Part shown: one piece after another, positions 11,054-24,003 of the stretch | How positions within the stretch are numbered: the stretch's first letter is position 1 | How the letters are laid out: each line of letters starts with the position of its first letter | Assembly: GCA_028751875.1 (NCBI GenBank) | Contig: CM054141.1 | Span: 69,384,873-69,448,872, forward strand | Direction: 5' to 3' | Source: Rapana venosa | Taxonomy: Eukaryota > Mollusca > Gastropoda > Neogastropoda > Muricidae | Length of the DNA: 64,000 nucleotides | Notes under the pieces: generated by a model | Told to the model about the DNA's origin: nothing | The model's input: the letters and a program-made list of their open reading frames with translations, nothing else | The model's database searches: none | Position numbers and translations under genes: made by a program

Positions 11054-11553
11054 NNNNNNNNNNNNNNNNNNNNNNNNNNNNNNNNNNNNNNNNNNNNNNN
11101 NNNNNNNNNNNNNNNNNNNNNNNNNNNNNNNNNNNNNNNNNNNNNNNNNNNNNNNNNNNNNNNNNNNNNNNNNNNNNNNNNNNNNNNNNNNNNNNNNNNN
11201 NNNNNNNNNNNNNNNNNNNNNNNNNNNNNNNNNNNNNNNNNNNNNNNNNNNNNNNNNNNNNNNNNNNNNNNNNNNNNNNNNNNNNNNNNNNNNNNNNNNN
11301 NNNNNNNNNNNNNNNNNNNNNNNNNNNNNNNNNNNNNNNNNNNNNNNNNNNNNNNNNNNNNNNNNNNNNNNNNNNNNNNNNNNNNNNNNNNNNNNNNNNN
11401 NNNNNNNNNNNNNNNNNNNNNNNNNNNNNNNNNNNNNNNNNNNNNNNNNNNNNNNNNNNNNNNNNNNNNNNNNNNNNNNNNNNNNNNNNNNNNNNNNNNN
11501 NNNNNNNNNNNNNNNNNNNNNNNNNNNNNNNNNNNNNNNNNNNNNNNNNNNNN
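11054..11553. other. Assembly gap, 500 N
   Basis: Exactly 500 unknown bases, a typical scaffolding placeholder, so the true distance is unknown. Open frames of 219-258 aa that cross it are artefacts. Confidence 0.99.
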
Positions 11554-11574
11554 AGAGAGAAGAGAGAAGAGAAA

Positions 11575-11605
<31 letters not shown>

Positions 11606-13455
11606 AGAGAGAGGAGGGAAGAGAGAAGGAGAGAGAGAGAGAGAGAGAGAGAAAAGGGGGGGGGGGGCACAACCGCGGGGGTGGTGGGCCATGTGCTCAA
11701 TTTCCTATCTCCTAAAGACACCGGGGGGACGTGAGCGCGAAAAAACGTCCCCACGTCGGGTTTTGCAGACAGAGCCTGGGAGCTTCAGCACGGGTTCAGC
11801 TAGGGCAGGGCTGTAGGGGCACACCTTCACCTTCCCCTTCACCTTCACCCCCCCCCCCCCCCCCCCAACCCCCTTCACCCTGCAGTACCGGGGCCCTCTC
11901 CACCGTTTTTAGTTTTGAACCCAGCGCTAGATTCACCCATCCACACAGGACATTTTTACCACTTCAACCTCCGGGAAAAAAATCTTCGAGAGTCAACCCG
12001 ACCACAAGTTTTCAGGATCATTTCTTTTACCTTTTTTGGGGCCTTTTTCCCTAAGACGCATTTGATGAGGGAAAATGTGAATTGTTTAAGGAGGGATGAT
12101 ATGCTTTTTAAAACGAATTTGGGAGTTGTATGCCGTGTAGTGAAGTCTAGAGACATGTGTATTTCAAAGGAAACACAGTTTTATTCATATCTCTTGGATT
12201 CATAATGCAACGTGCACTAGGCGTCCCGGGGTTTAGTTGCCGCCTCTAAACAAACAGGGGGTTTTTGGTTTTTTTTTGGCAGGATGTTTTGGTTCTATCT
12301 GTGACAGCAGCGACTCCCCCTTAGTGAAAAGGAATAAACACGATTTATGCCTGTAGAAGAGAGCATTTGGTATTGGAGATCACTTGTTCATTAAGTTCCG
12401 TGCAGCGTAGTTACATAATAAAATATTTCATAGAGGTTTCTTTTATTCATTTTTTTATTTAATTTTGAACCAATATCAACATCAAGTATGACCAGGTGTG
12501 CTTTTATACTTTTTTTAACAATAACAAAAAAGATATGTTGTTAATCAAGGTTTTCCATTTTGTCATTTTCGAAAAGGCCCTTTCGCTGAAAACATTTTTG
12601 GGGTTTGGAAACTAAAAATTTGACATAGAATGTTTAGCATAGTCTTTTAAAGGGGCAATGATTAAGATGGACTGTTACAGTCGATTTCGGTGCAAAAATG
12701 CACTATAGAGGAATCAGAGATCCCCGTTGTCGACCTTAAACGTGGCACGTGACCACTTTGTTTGAATAATCATTAAATCCTCTGCCCCCGCAACCCCCTC
12801 CGGGTCGAAAAGGCATGCATGCGAACTTTTGCACCAGTCGCTCCATTTGCGGGGGTTTTGTGGGCAAGTGCCGGGGTTGTGGAGAAGTTTTCCGGTCCAT
12901 TCATGATTTGCCCTGCCCTTTTCTTTTTGGGCCTCCCTCACCTTCTTTTCCCCCTGCACTGATCTTTGAAGTATGGCTTGGGGGGCCTATCTGATCTTCT
13001 CAAAGTCCAAACCATATGATTCCCTTTTTTCTTGACTGGGTCACAGGCTTCGTATTTTTTATTTGTTGGGTAGGGTTTGTGGGACTTTTTTTGTTGGTAA
13101 GGGGCCTGATAAAAATCCCAAGGAATTTTTCAAAGATCTCACCCCCAAAACCTGGGTCTGTATTGAAAAATAGTGCAGTAAAGGGCCTGATACAACATAT
13201 TTTTTTCCTTTATCTCGGGGCAATTTTCATCGTCCAGAACTTTTTTTGAAGAAGTTTCAGGTAAAAAGTTTTTAGTCAAGTTTTAAATTTTTTGTAGTCA
13301 AGGGTATATGCTTTATGAATATTTTAAAACTATTACATTCCCCACATTTCAATAATATCTTTGATATTTTGTGAAAAAAGGGTTTTTCCCTGACCCTAAA
13401 AAGACATCATTTTCATCGTCATGTCATCATACGTCATCATCACCGTCGTCGCCGC

Positions 13456-13458
<3 letters not shown>

Positions 13459-13533
<75 letters not shown>

Positions 13534-13600
13534 CATCTTTATCATCATCACCATAATCATCGCCATTATCATCATCATCATCATCATCATCAACACAAAA
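13459..13600. repeat. (ATC)n trinucleotide array
   Basis: Long CAT/ATC array with a few CAC and CTTT interruptions. It is open as polyserine, polyisoleucine and polymethionine, all repeat artefacts. Confidence 0.95.
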
Positions 13601-14192
13601 TATAGCAAGGATCTTAAGGTTTTTTCTGATTGATAATTACACGTACTAGATGAGACAAAGAACAAGAAAATCACGAGACGAGGTACAGAAGAGATACAGA
13701 CAAAGGACAGATAGACAAGATACAGACAGACAGAGATAAGACAGAGATCAGACAATAGACAACAGAAACCACACACACAGAGTGACCGCAGGCTTTTGCT
13801 TTCTTCCAAAGCCTTCTATTGACTTTTTTCTTTTCGTGTTCTTTTTCCCCTCACAGCCCCCGGGACCCTTATTGGGCACTATCACAGAAAATACCCCGGG
13901 GAAACTCGCCACCAATTGTATTCTCTCACCATGGACGAACCTGGAAGTGACGAAACTCCGAATGAAATCTGACTTTGAAAATCCTCATTTAGGGGCCCCC
14001 TTTAGGGACAAAGCAACCAAGAGGATGAAACCTAACCTGTATTATTGCAAAAATTTTCCCCTTTGGGTAACCCAGTGGTTATTGAGTGTGTGTTTTGGTT
14101 GCGTGCTGCGGGTGTGTTTTTTTGGGGTGTGTGTGTGTGAGTGGTGCGTGTCTGTTTTGGGGTGTCTGATCCGTGTTATCTTATTTGCTTAT

Positions 14193-14480
14193 TTTTTTAT
14201 TTCGAGGAAAATGGAGTAACAAGCAGGGCCTTTGGTTAAAACCAGAACCCCCCGTGCGGTGGTTTTGTAAGTTTTGTCATCCATTCCCCCCTGCACAAAA
14301 TAGCCCACTCTTCGAAAAGGTTGAACAGGGTTTTAAAATGTGTTTAAACGTTCGCTCGTTCACACACAACGTTTGGTTTATAGTCACATTAAGGGCGTTT
14401 TAGGGAATGGATGATGGTTGAGCCTGGGCTCAAACTGGGTCATCAGATTGCAAAGGGCAAAGCTTAACCACCCGCCATTT
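14193..14480 (-). mobile_element. SINE A-related element, degraded, with variant head
   Basis: The plus strand carries the reverse complement of tail (ATTTCGAGGAAAATGGAGTA), body and core (GGTTTATAGTCACATTAAGG). On the minus strand the head reads GGCGGGTGGTTAAGCTTTGC and a B-box-like CCAGTTTGAGCCC. This is neither the common SINE A head nor the one at 54,455. Sequence quality is poor here. Confidence 0.55.
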
Positions 14481-15114
14481 GTCCCCGTGTGTGTTGGTGT
14501 GTGTGTGTGTGTGTGTGTGTGCGTGGTGCGTGCGGCGTGGTTGTGTGTGTGTGTGTTGTGTTTGTGTGTGCGTGCGTGCTTCGTGTTGTATGTGTTGAGG
14601 GAGTGAATTCCATTTTCTTAAGCCCCAACCAAAATCAAAATCAAGGGTTTTGATAAAGCGTTCAAAGCGCACTGGGCTTTTAGTTTCTTCAATGAACTGG
14701 TACTGACATAACCTAGCAAGTAGCAGATTTGCAGCAGCAGCAGCACAGAACATCAGACAGAGGGACAAGCTCACAACGATAGAAGGAGAGGAATCACGTT
14801 TCCTTCGCATTTTCCACAGCACTCCTAATGGACTCTTTGAAACACACAAATAGCGAATCAACAACTCCATTTTCCCAAACACCCCCCATCCCACCCCCGA
14901 CCTACCCAGCATAACCCCTCCCACTCAAACCATTTAGCTTTTGTACATTTTTTCATCGTTCCCTGCCGAGGATGCTCTTTTCCCTCAGCATGGGATAGGA
15001 ACCTGGGTGTGGGAGAAGCAGCTGCGTTTTTTAAAAAAGTAGGAGGGCTGATCCATCTGCCGTTTTTTTCTTCACCAACCGCAAGTGCACTGTCAACTTT
15101 TTATTTAAGACATG

Positions 15115-15923
15115 TTTGTAATACTCCAAAAAAAAAATGGGTTTCCTTTTGAAAAGGGTTTGACTTCTGGGCGCAACTGTTTTGGGAGAAGGGAAAAATG
15201 GGTAGGTTGTACTAAGGTCAGGTAGTAAAAATAATAAATGCACATATCAAAAAAACACAAGGGGGAGTATGCATGTGTGCGATACACACAAACACAGACA
15301 CAACAACCCCAAGGGAGAGGGATGGCCCCCAGGGGCAGAACATTGCGTGGCAATCTGAGACCCGGGGTTCGATTTCCCTTCAAGGGGGTATTTTTCCCCT
15401 GGAGGTTAAAATCAGTGCAGACCCCTCCACCCAAAAATCCTTTGGGGAGACTATAAACCCAGGTCCCCCTAAAAGCAAAAGTAAAATCTTGCGCACACGT
15501 TTAAAACATGTTCCGCTTTTTTAAGAGTAGGCCCGTTGCCCCGGGGGGGAACAATGACAGAAATTTTCAAAAACCCCAAACAACGGGGGATGTAAAATAA
15601 GCACATAAAGCTTATTCCATTATCCCCGAAAAAAAGAATAAAATAAAAAAATTAAATGCGCGCAGCGCGACACACACACACATACAGGTATTTGTGCTGC
15701 CGCATGCAGCGGGCTTACAAGAATGAATGCACGCACGAACATACACACAATAAGTGTACACACAATTTCTCTCTATAGGGACAGACAGACAGACGACAGA
15801 CAAGACAGAGAGAAAAGGGAAACAGACAGAAAGACAGAGAAAAACAGTCAGACATCAAAACAGAGATAGACGACAGAGTGTAGTCCATACGTCCATACAA
15901 CATACATAAACAAAAATAAATAT

Positions 15924-15969
<46 letters not shown>

Positions 15970-18900
15970 TTTAAATATAAAAAAAATTTTAAATTTTAAA
16001 ATTTTAATTATTTTTTTTTAAAAGGAGGACGACACCCAACTTAAAAAATTTAAAAAAAAAAGGAAAGGGAACCCCCCAAACGGAACACGGGAATCGTAAA
16101 CCCCACCAACCCCTACCCCAGCCAAAAAAAAAAAGGGGGGGGAAAAAAAGGGGACGGGTTTAAAATCCAAAAAAAAGGGGAGAAGTCCTTTTTAACCCCC
16201 GAGGGGGGGCCCCCCCCCCCCCCCCCCACCCCTCCCCCTTTTAACCTAAAACCCAAAGGCAGCCCCCACCCCCCATCCCCCCCCCGATCCCCCCCCACCC
16301 CCCACTCAACCCCCCAACTTTTTCCCCGGGGGGAAACCTAATTTGGGGGTGGGGGGGGGGGCAAAAAAGGGGGGGAAAGGGGGGTGTACTTTTTCTTATC
16401 TTGTCCTAAATCTGGGTCAGGAGCGGGTCGCGTTTCCCCGTTTCTTAGCTACCTTCGAGTAACTTTGGTGTTGTGATGTGGTTGTGTGTGTGTGGTTGTG
16501 TGTTTTTGTGTGGTTGGGTGTGGTTGTGTGTGTCCCCTCTCTGTTGTCTGTCTGTCGTGTGTTTGTTCCCTTTGTCTATGTCTTCCTCTTGTCTGTTGTC
16601 TGTGTGCGTGTTTGTGTGTGTTTGTGTGTGTGTTTGTGGGTGGTGTGTGTATGTGGTGTGTGTCTTGTTGGCGTGTGTCGTGTGCCTGTGTGTGTTTGGT
16701 TGTGTTTTGAGATTTTTTTTTTTGGGGGGTGGGGGGGTGGGGGCAGGGTTGTTTTTTTGGGGTGGGGTCTTGAGATGTTATCCCGAAGTCAGGGGCTAAA
16801 TTTAATGTAAAAAAAGCACACAAAAACCCAAATTTGCCATTATCCTCGGAATAAAAGGAAATTTTAAAAATCTCTCTCTTCTCTCTCTCTTCCCTTCTCA
16901 CCCCCCCTCTCTCTCTCTCTCTTCTCTCTCCTCTCTTCCCCCTCTCCCCCCTCTTTTCTCTCAGACTCAATTAAAAAACAACAACAAACACCCCGCAAAA
17001 CAAAAGAAAAACAAAACAACACTAGTTTGACAAAAGATCATCACATGTAAAAAAAAAAACAAAACCTGAAAGGGGGAAAAAGGGGAAAAAACCAGCGCTA
17101 GCTCTCCTTCACTGCGGAACCACACTCGCCCTTCATAACTCTGGTCATAATATCTCCCTTTTGTGGGGATGGGAATCAAGGGTGCGTGGATCATATTGCC
17201 TGCTTTCACACATCGATCATACGCTGTGTGGAGATCCCCTCTCGCATAGAGAAGAACAGAGCGGAAAGGAAGGGGTTTTTTGGCGTTTCCGCCCGTAAAA
17301 TTTGTTTTAAAGGGCTGTTCTTTCCTGCTTGCCTTTTCCATTTCGGTTTTTTTAGGTCATTGTTTTTTGTCTTTTTTTTTTTGACTAATTTTTCTTTTGT
17401 TTGTTTTAGTTTTTTGTTATTGCGAAAAGTACTAAAAGCACGTAACAAAACACAGATATACAGGGCCACACAGACCCACGCCACGCACGTTTCATTATTT
17501 ATTTCCACTATTTTTTTTTCTGTCAAAGATAGCGTGATGAAAAAGCAAGAGTTTTGCATTCAAGTAAAAATATTAAAAACAGTTTTTTTACTTGGCCTTT
17601 GATTTGAAGCACACACACAACCCAAAAACCTACACACCCCACACACCCAAACCACCACACACACCACACCCACCAACAAAACCACACCACACCAACCTCA
17701 CCACACCACACCCCCACCAGACAAAACCAACCCCACCACACCAGACAAACACCACAAACACCACACCCACACCACAAACCCCACCACACAACACCACCAA
17801 AAAACCCACACCTCACCACAACCCCAAACCCCACCACCACCACCCCGGCCCCACAACACGTACAGCGTGCACACAGAGGGCGGACAAGAAGAAACCCCAT
17901 TTTCCCTTTTGATATAAAAAAGTACAGGGTAAAACTTGAAAATTAGGATTCGTCATTTCTAAATAATTTTTCCCTTTATGACCCCCCCTCCTCCCTCCAC
18001 CCAGCAAAGGTGTGCTTTTTTTTTTGCGCTCATACTTTTCAAATACGCTTTTTTTAAAAAAAGACATATTCACACAATAACTATCCAAGAAAAAGAAGTC
18101 AAATAAGATTACAATATGTTTTAAAAAATAAATTTTAAAAAAACACCCCCCACCTAAAAAAAAATAAAAATTTCCCCCTCACCCGGAAAAAAATAAGTAA
18201 ACAGAAAAGATTTGGGGTGGGGGGGGGGGGAAAAAGGGGGGGGGGAATTTTTAAAATTGAGAAAAAAAAAAAACCCTTTTTAAACAAGTCCCCCTTGTGT
18301 TTAAAAGATTCCCGGAAAAAAAAATTTAAAAAAACCTTTTTAAAAAAATTTAATCCATGTTTTTAAAAAAAAAAACCCCCCAAAAAAAAAATTTTTTTTT
18401 GGGGTGGGGGGGGGAGGAAAGGGGGGGGGAGGGGAAAGGGGGGGGAAGTGGGAAGGGGGAAAGGGAAAAGGGAAGGGGAGGAGGAAAAGAAGGAAAGGGA
18501 AAAGGGGGGGGGGGGAGAAGGGAAATATAAACTTCTTACCTTTTTTTTCCCCCTTATTGTTAAAAAAGGGTTTTTTATTTGAAGTTCCTTTTCTTTTTTT
18601 TCAAAAGGGTTTTTTTTGGGGTCCCCCCCCCAAAATAAGTGTGTTACTGTGGAATTTTGTCCTTTTTGAATTTTTTTGTTTTAGGGGGAAAAATTCTGGT
18701 AAAGAAGTTATGGTTTTTTTGGGTTTATTATGGGGGTTTAATTTTTTTTCTGGGTTCTGTTTTGGTTTTCTGGTTTGTGGTTTTTTTTTTGGGAATTTTT
18801 CGGGAATTTTATAAATAATATGGTAAAATTGTTTTTGATTTTTTGGTTGGAAATGTTTGAGTGATTTTGTTTTTTATTTTTTAACATTGGTTTTGGGGGG

Positions 18901-19240
18901 CATTTTTGAAATTTTTTGAAAAAGGTTTTTTATAAACTGTTTTTGAAGGGAGGTATTTTTTTTTTTAAAAGGGGGATGGGGGGATTTTTTTTAAAAAAAA
19001 CAGTCCTTTTTTAAAAAAAAATCAATTTTTTTTTTCATGGCGAAAGAATGAAAATAGGCAAAAGGAAAAAAGGGGGAAAAAAAAAATTTTTGGGAGGGTT
19101 TTTGAAAAGTTTTTTTTTGTTAAACGAAGTAGTTTGGAGGGTTTTCCCGGAATGGCCCCAAAATTTTTGAAAAATTTTTAGAATTTGGGGAGGGAATTTT
19201 TAATTTTTTTATTTCGGGTGGTTTTTTAATTTTTTTTTTT
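15115..19240. repeat. Degraded duplicate of 19,241-24,960
   Basis: Blocks line up in the same order. 15,240-15,650 matches 19,370-19,795; 16,460-16,800 matches 20,815-21,180; 17,100-17,600 matches 21,500-22,040; 17,600-17,920 matches 22,045-22,410; 17,935-18,110 matches 23,245-23,440; and 18,620-19,180 matches 24,165-24,880. Differences are mostly single-base losses and replacement of mixed sequence by homopolymers, as expected from uncorrected long-read sequence rather than from mutation. Confidence 0.8.
15310..15650 (+). mobile_element. SINE A (degraded duplicate of the 19,440 copy)
   Basis: Head with B box GGGGTTCGATTTCCC, core remnant GGGGAGACTATAAACCCAGG and tail CTTATTCCATTATCCCCGAA. 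Same flanks as the copy at 19,440, so it is not an independent insertion. Confidence 0.75.
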
Positions 19241-19439
19241 TTTTATATACTCCAAAAAAAGTGGGCTTCCATGTGCAGGCTAGACTTCTAGGTCGTCAGA
19301 CTGTTGTGGCAGAAGGAAACATGTGTAAGGTTGTACTAAGGTCAGGTAAGTAAACATAATAAATGCACATATACAAACAACACACAAGGGCATGTATGCA
19401 TGTGTGCCAGAATACACACAAACCACAGACACAACACAC

Positions 19440-19795
19440 ACAAGGGAGACGGGATGGCCCTATGGTCAGAACATTAGCGCTGGCAATTCATGAGACCCGA
19501 GGTTCGATTCCCTTCAAGGGGATATTTCCTCTGGAGGTTAACATCAGTGCAGATCCACCCTCTCACCAAAAGTCCTGTCGGATGAGAACCTATAAAACCG
19601 AGGTCCCCCGTAAACGCAAACGTAAAAATCTTGCGCACACGTAAATCATGTTCCGCTTTCTAAGAGTAGCAAGTGTGCCGGGTGGAGAACAGATGACAGA
19701 ATTTACAAAAACCGCAAACCACACGGGGACAGATGTAAAATAAGCACATAAGAGCTTATCCCATTATCTCGAAAAATAGAATAAAATAAAAAAAT
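19440..19795 (+). mobile_element. SINE A
   Basis: A-box region of the form GGATGGCCCTATGGTCAGA, B box AGGTTCGATTCCC, core CGGATGAGAACCTATAAAAC, body and tail CTTATCCCATTATCTCGAAA followed by AAATA repeats. Confidence 0.85.
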
Positions 19796-19930
19796 TAAAT
19801 GCGCGCATGCGCGCACACACACACACATACAGTGTATTTGTGCATGCACGCATGCATGCGTGCTTACACATGAATGAATGCACGCACGAACATACACACA
19901 TATACACGTGTACACACAATGTTCTCTCTA

Positions 19931-20035
19931 TAGGAGACAGACAGACAGACAGACAGACAGAGACAGAGAGAAAGGAAGACAGACAGAAAGACAGAGAAAG
20001 ACAGTCAGACATACAGATACAGAGATAGACAGACA
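19931..20035. repeat. (CAGA)n microsatellite
   Basis: CAGA/GACA tetranucleotides with GAGA and AAAG interruptions. Confidence 0.9.
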
Positions 20036-20084
20036 GAGCGTGTACGTCCATACGTCCATACAGACATACATACAAAACAATAAT

Positions 20085-20090
20085 AAATAT

Positions 20091-20137
<47 letters not shown>

Positions 20138-20220
20138 TATATATATATTAAAAATAAAATATAAAAATATATATATATATATAAAATATATATAAATATA
20201 TTATAATATATATATATAGG
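20085..20220. repeat. (TA)n microsatellite
   Basis: Long TA array with AAAT interruptions. The matching array at 15,921-15,973 belongs to the degraded duplicate. Confidence 0.95.
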
Positions 20221-20337
20221 CAGACAGACAGACACACAGAGGTCAGGGACATTGTAGAAAAATGAGAGACAATCAGAGATAGAGACTGAACCCGCAACAG
20301 AGATCGACAGAGGCAGATAAAGACAGTGATTTACAGA

Positions 20338-20404
20338 CATACAGACAGACATACATACAGACAGACACACAGAGACAGACAGAGAGAGAGAGAGAGAGAG
20401 AGAC
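20338..20404. repeat. (GACA)n-(GA)n microsatellite
   Basis: CAGACATA/GACA units running into GA repeats. Confidence 0.9.
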
Positions 20405-20837
20405 CAAGACAAACAATCTAACCACACTCACAACCCTCTACCAGCGCTGGCATGACATGTCTTCTTTTGTAATGGCCGAGGAGTGACTGCTCCCCCTCTC
20501 CCCCCCTCACTCCTCCACACCCATTAACGAGCTGACAACCAGACGATATAGGATCAGCCCACCCAGCCTCTCCCATCCACCCACCCCCGTCCATACCCCC
20601 TCCCCCACCCCCCCAGCATCCAACCCCCGCCAACGTCCTTTTCTCCCCGGGTGAACAACCCTGATTGTGGTGCCGTGTTGTGTATGGGCAGGTAGGCTAC
20701 AGTTATAGGCAGAGTGAAGGCATGGCATGGGGAAGTGTCCACATCTTCTCTTATCTCTGTCCTACAATCTGGTGTCAGGAAGCGGGTCTGCTAGCTTCCG
20801 TCTTCTTAGCTACCAGTTCGATGTAACTCTGTGGTGT

Positions 20838-20844
20838 GTGTGTA

Positions 20845-20890
<46 letters not shown>

Positions 20891-20978
20891 TGTGTGTATG
20901 TGTGTGTGTCGCTCTCGTTATGTCTGTCTGTCCTGTGTGGTTTTGTCTCTTTGTCTACTGTCTTCTCTCTGTCTTCTG

Positions 20979-21020
<42 letters not shown>

Positions 21021-21060
21021 GTTGTGTGTGTGTGGTATGTGTGTGTGTGTCTATGTGTGT
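20838..21060. repeat. Two (GT)n arrays separated by a CT/TCTG-rich spacer
   Basis: GT arrays at about 20,838-20,910 and 20,988-21,060. Confidence 0.9.
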
Positions 21061-21194
21061 GCGTGTTGACTGTGTGCCTGTTGTGTTTGTGTGTTGTGTT
21101 TTGAGATTTTTTTTTGGGGGGTGGGGGGTGGAGCTAGTGGTTGTTTTTTTTGGGGGTGGGGTTATGAGATGTTATCACTCGTAATGTCAGGACT

Positions 21195-21255
21195 AGAATT
21201 ATTGTAAAAATAAGCACACAAACCCATATTAGCCATTAACCTCGGAATTCAAAGG
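21195..21255 (+). mobile_element. SINE A-type tail fragment
   Basis: GTAAAAATAAGCACACAAAC followed by GCCATTAACCTCGGAATTCA resembles the last 50-60 bp of SINE A and its partner tail. No head or core is attached. Confidence 0.5.
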
Positions 21256-22639
21256 AATTGAAACGCTCTCTCATGTCTCTCTCTCTCCCCTCTCTCACCC
21301 CCCCCTCTCTCTCCTCTCTCTCTCACTCTCTCTCTCCCCTCTCTCAAACTCAACGCGCTCTCACTCTCAGACTCTTTTACAGACAACAACAAACACCCAA
21401 GCAAAACAAAAGAAAGCAAAACAACACTAGTATGACAAAAGATCATCACATGTAAACACAATGTACAAACAAAACCTGAACTGTGGAAGAGGAACACCAG
21501 CGCTAGCTCTCCTTCACTGCGGCAGACTCACACTCGCCCTTCATAACATCTGGCTCATAACTCATCTCGCCATGACGTGTGATGGCAATCAAAGATGCTG
21601 CTGGAGTCATATTGCGCTGCTTTCACACGATCGATAGCATACAGCTGTGTGGAGATCCCCTTCTCTGCATAGAGAAGAACAGAGCGGAAAGGAAGGGAGT
21701 TCTGAGACGTTTCCGCTCCGTAAAATTTTTGAAGGGGCTGTTTTTTTCGGTTGCAATCTGCCTTTTCATTTCGGTGTTTTTTAGGATCATTGTTGTTTTG
21801 TCTTTTTTTTTCTTGACTAATTTTGCTTTAGTTTGTTTTAGTTGCTGTTATTGCTGAAATGTACATAAACAGACACTGTAACAAAACACAGATACTCACA
21901 GGCACACACAGACACACGCGCACGCACGTTATCATTATTTATTTCCTACTATATTTTTTTCTGTCAAAGATAGCGTGATGAAAAAGCAAGAGTTTTGCTT
22001 ATTCAATGTACAATATGTAAATACAGTTGACTTGCCTTTGACTTTGAAGCCACACACAACAACACAAAACCATACACACACACACACACGAAACACACGC
22101 ACACACAACCACAATACCTCACCCACAAACAAACCACACTAAAAAGAAATATTCAATAACCTAACACATACCTCACCAACACCGACACCACACAGAAACC
22201 ACACCAGAACAACACCAACACCATACACCACACCATACAACACCACAACACACCACACCACACCACACCACAACCACACAACACACACAACACCACACCT
22301 CACCACATCACAACACCACACTCACACCGACCACCCCGGCCACCACACACACGTACGCAACAATGAGACGTGCACACAGAGGAACGACAGAAGACAGATC
22401 CCACCCACCTTTCCCACTTCCAACAATGAAAGAATCTTGACCCCACCATGTATAAACAAACAAAAGAGCAGACAACGAGACGACTGATCATGGATAAACC
22501 ATAGAATGACATCAGTAATCTCCTGACATTGTCATTCTTTGGGGGCTCTGGTACAACACGGGTCATGTCTTTTCCTTTCAATGCTTATCTGTAGAAAGCA
22601 AGGACTTCAGTTGGAGGACAGAAGAAACAGCTCAAGGAC

Positions 22640-22833
22640 TGATGTATCAAAGTGCTCCTGAAAGGTACTTATAATGCTTTTAAATCCAGCCTAAAGACAC
22701 ATTTAATTCAAACCTAAGATTCTCCCCTCTTGTTTCATCTCATTTCTGTCCCTGGCCCTCAAGCAAAGCAACTCCCCTCTCCCGCCCATTTACCCTGCGT
22801 AGGGTACAACCTTTGGAGTGTGTTGGTGTCAGT
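22640..22833 (+). mobile_element. L2/CR1-like LINE, C-terminal end and 3' UTR
   Basis: Encodes FKSSLKTHLIQT then stop. This matches the last residues of the better copy at 44,857-46,110 (FKSSLKTYLFQT then stop). Similar untranslated sequence follows, with 'cttgtttcatctcat' and 'ctgtccctg'. It is 5'-truncated and cut off at 22,834 by the tail repeat of the minus-strand LINE. Confidence 0.75.
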
Positions 22834-22834
22834 C

Positions 22835-23940
22835 AAGTCAAGTCAAGTCAAAATTTATTTCAGATGTTACATTGAATAACAATCGCATTTGCTGTTTCAA
22901 ATCAAGCCTTCTATCTAAGAACAATTTCGTAATGATATACTAAGACACTACCATATAGCATCATTTACATTAAATTAACACAGTAAAAAGAAAAAAAAAG
23001 GAAAAAATCGTTTAAGGAAATACATTGAAAATACAAATCACCACATATACATATACACGCACACACAACTCATGCACACCTGAGCGCGTAGCGCGCCGCA
23101 CGTCCCACACACAATTTAAATAAAAATGTGTTTTAAGATTACAAAAAGAAAGCATAAAACGTCCCAGGACAAACAAATTACTTCACTTACTGTTTCATCC
23201 ATTTTTTCACGTTTTTATAACTTTAGATATAAAAAAGGTACAGAATAAAACGTTAGAAAATACAGCATTCGACATTACGAATAATAATTACCTCAATGAC
23301 CTCCCCTCCACTCCTCCTCCACCCAGAAGGTGCTTTTTTTGTTATGCCTTCCATACTTACAACTACGCTTTTTTAAAAATACATATTCACAACAATAACT
23401 ATCCAAGCAAGAGAAGTCAAATAAGATTACAATAAATGATTATTATAATAGAGATACAATAAAACACCAATCACCCATCACCATGAGACAACAATATAAC
23501 AAATGAATCCCCAACACCATGAGACAACCAACATAACGATGATAACAAAGAGCATTGGAAAGGATGGGGGTAGGGGGAGGAGTATCAAAGGGAAGGGGAA
23601 ATACACATTCAATCAATAGAAAATCATAATTTAAAAAAAAAACCCACTTATTCAAACAAGTAGAACCCTATAGATACAGAATTCAAAAGCCATAAACAAC
23701 AGGACTAAATCAACAACCAAAACAATATCAAACTAAAACAGTAACGCTTAAATAATATCAATATCTCATCTGTAACTGCAATAAAAACAACTTCCACGAT
23801 AAAATCTATTGAATTAGACAGGACAGGCATGAGGAGAGAGAGGAGAGGAAAGGAGGGAGAGGAGAGGAGAGGAGATGATGAGAGAGAGAGAGAGGAGAGA
23901 GAGAAGAGGAGAGAGAAGAGCATAGAAGAGAGAGGAGAGA

Positions 23941-24003
<63 letters not shown>

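Larger units (their letters stand above)
11554..15114. other. Low-quality sequence right of the gap
   Basis: Opens with a GA array and is rich in G, C and T homopolymer runs. It has few credible open frames. It appears to be the left part of the same error-prone contig end whose right part (15,115-19,240) duplicates 19,241-24,960. No clean counterpart of this stretch exists in the window, so any feature here should be read with caution. Confidence 0.6.

Noticed and set aside
10970..11816. Open frames of 219-258 aa across 11,054-11,553
   Set aside because: They consist mainly of unknown residues from the N gap plus translations of a GA array.
15310..19240. Independent SINE A, TA array and GT array in the first copy of the duplicated region
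   Set aside because: They share flanks and order with 19,440-21,060 and are best explained as the same locus represented twice in the assembly.
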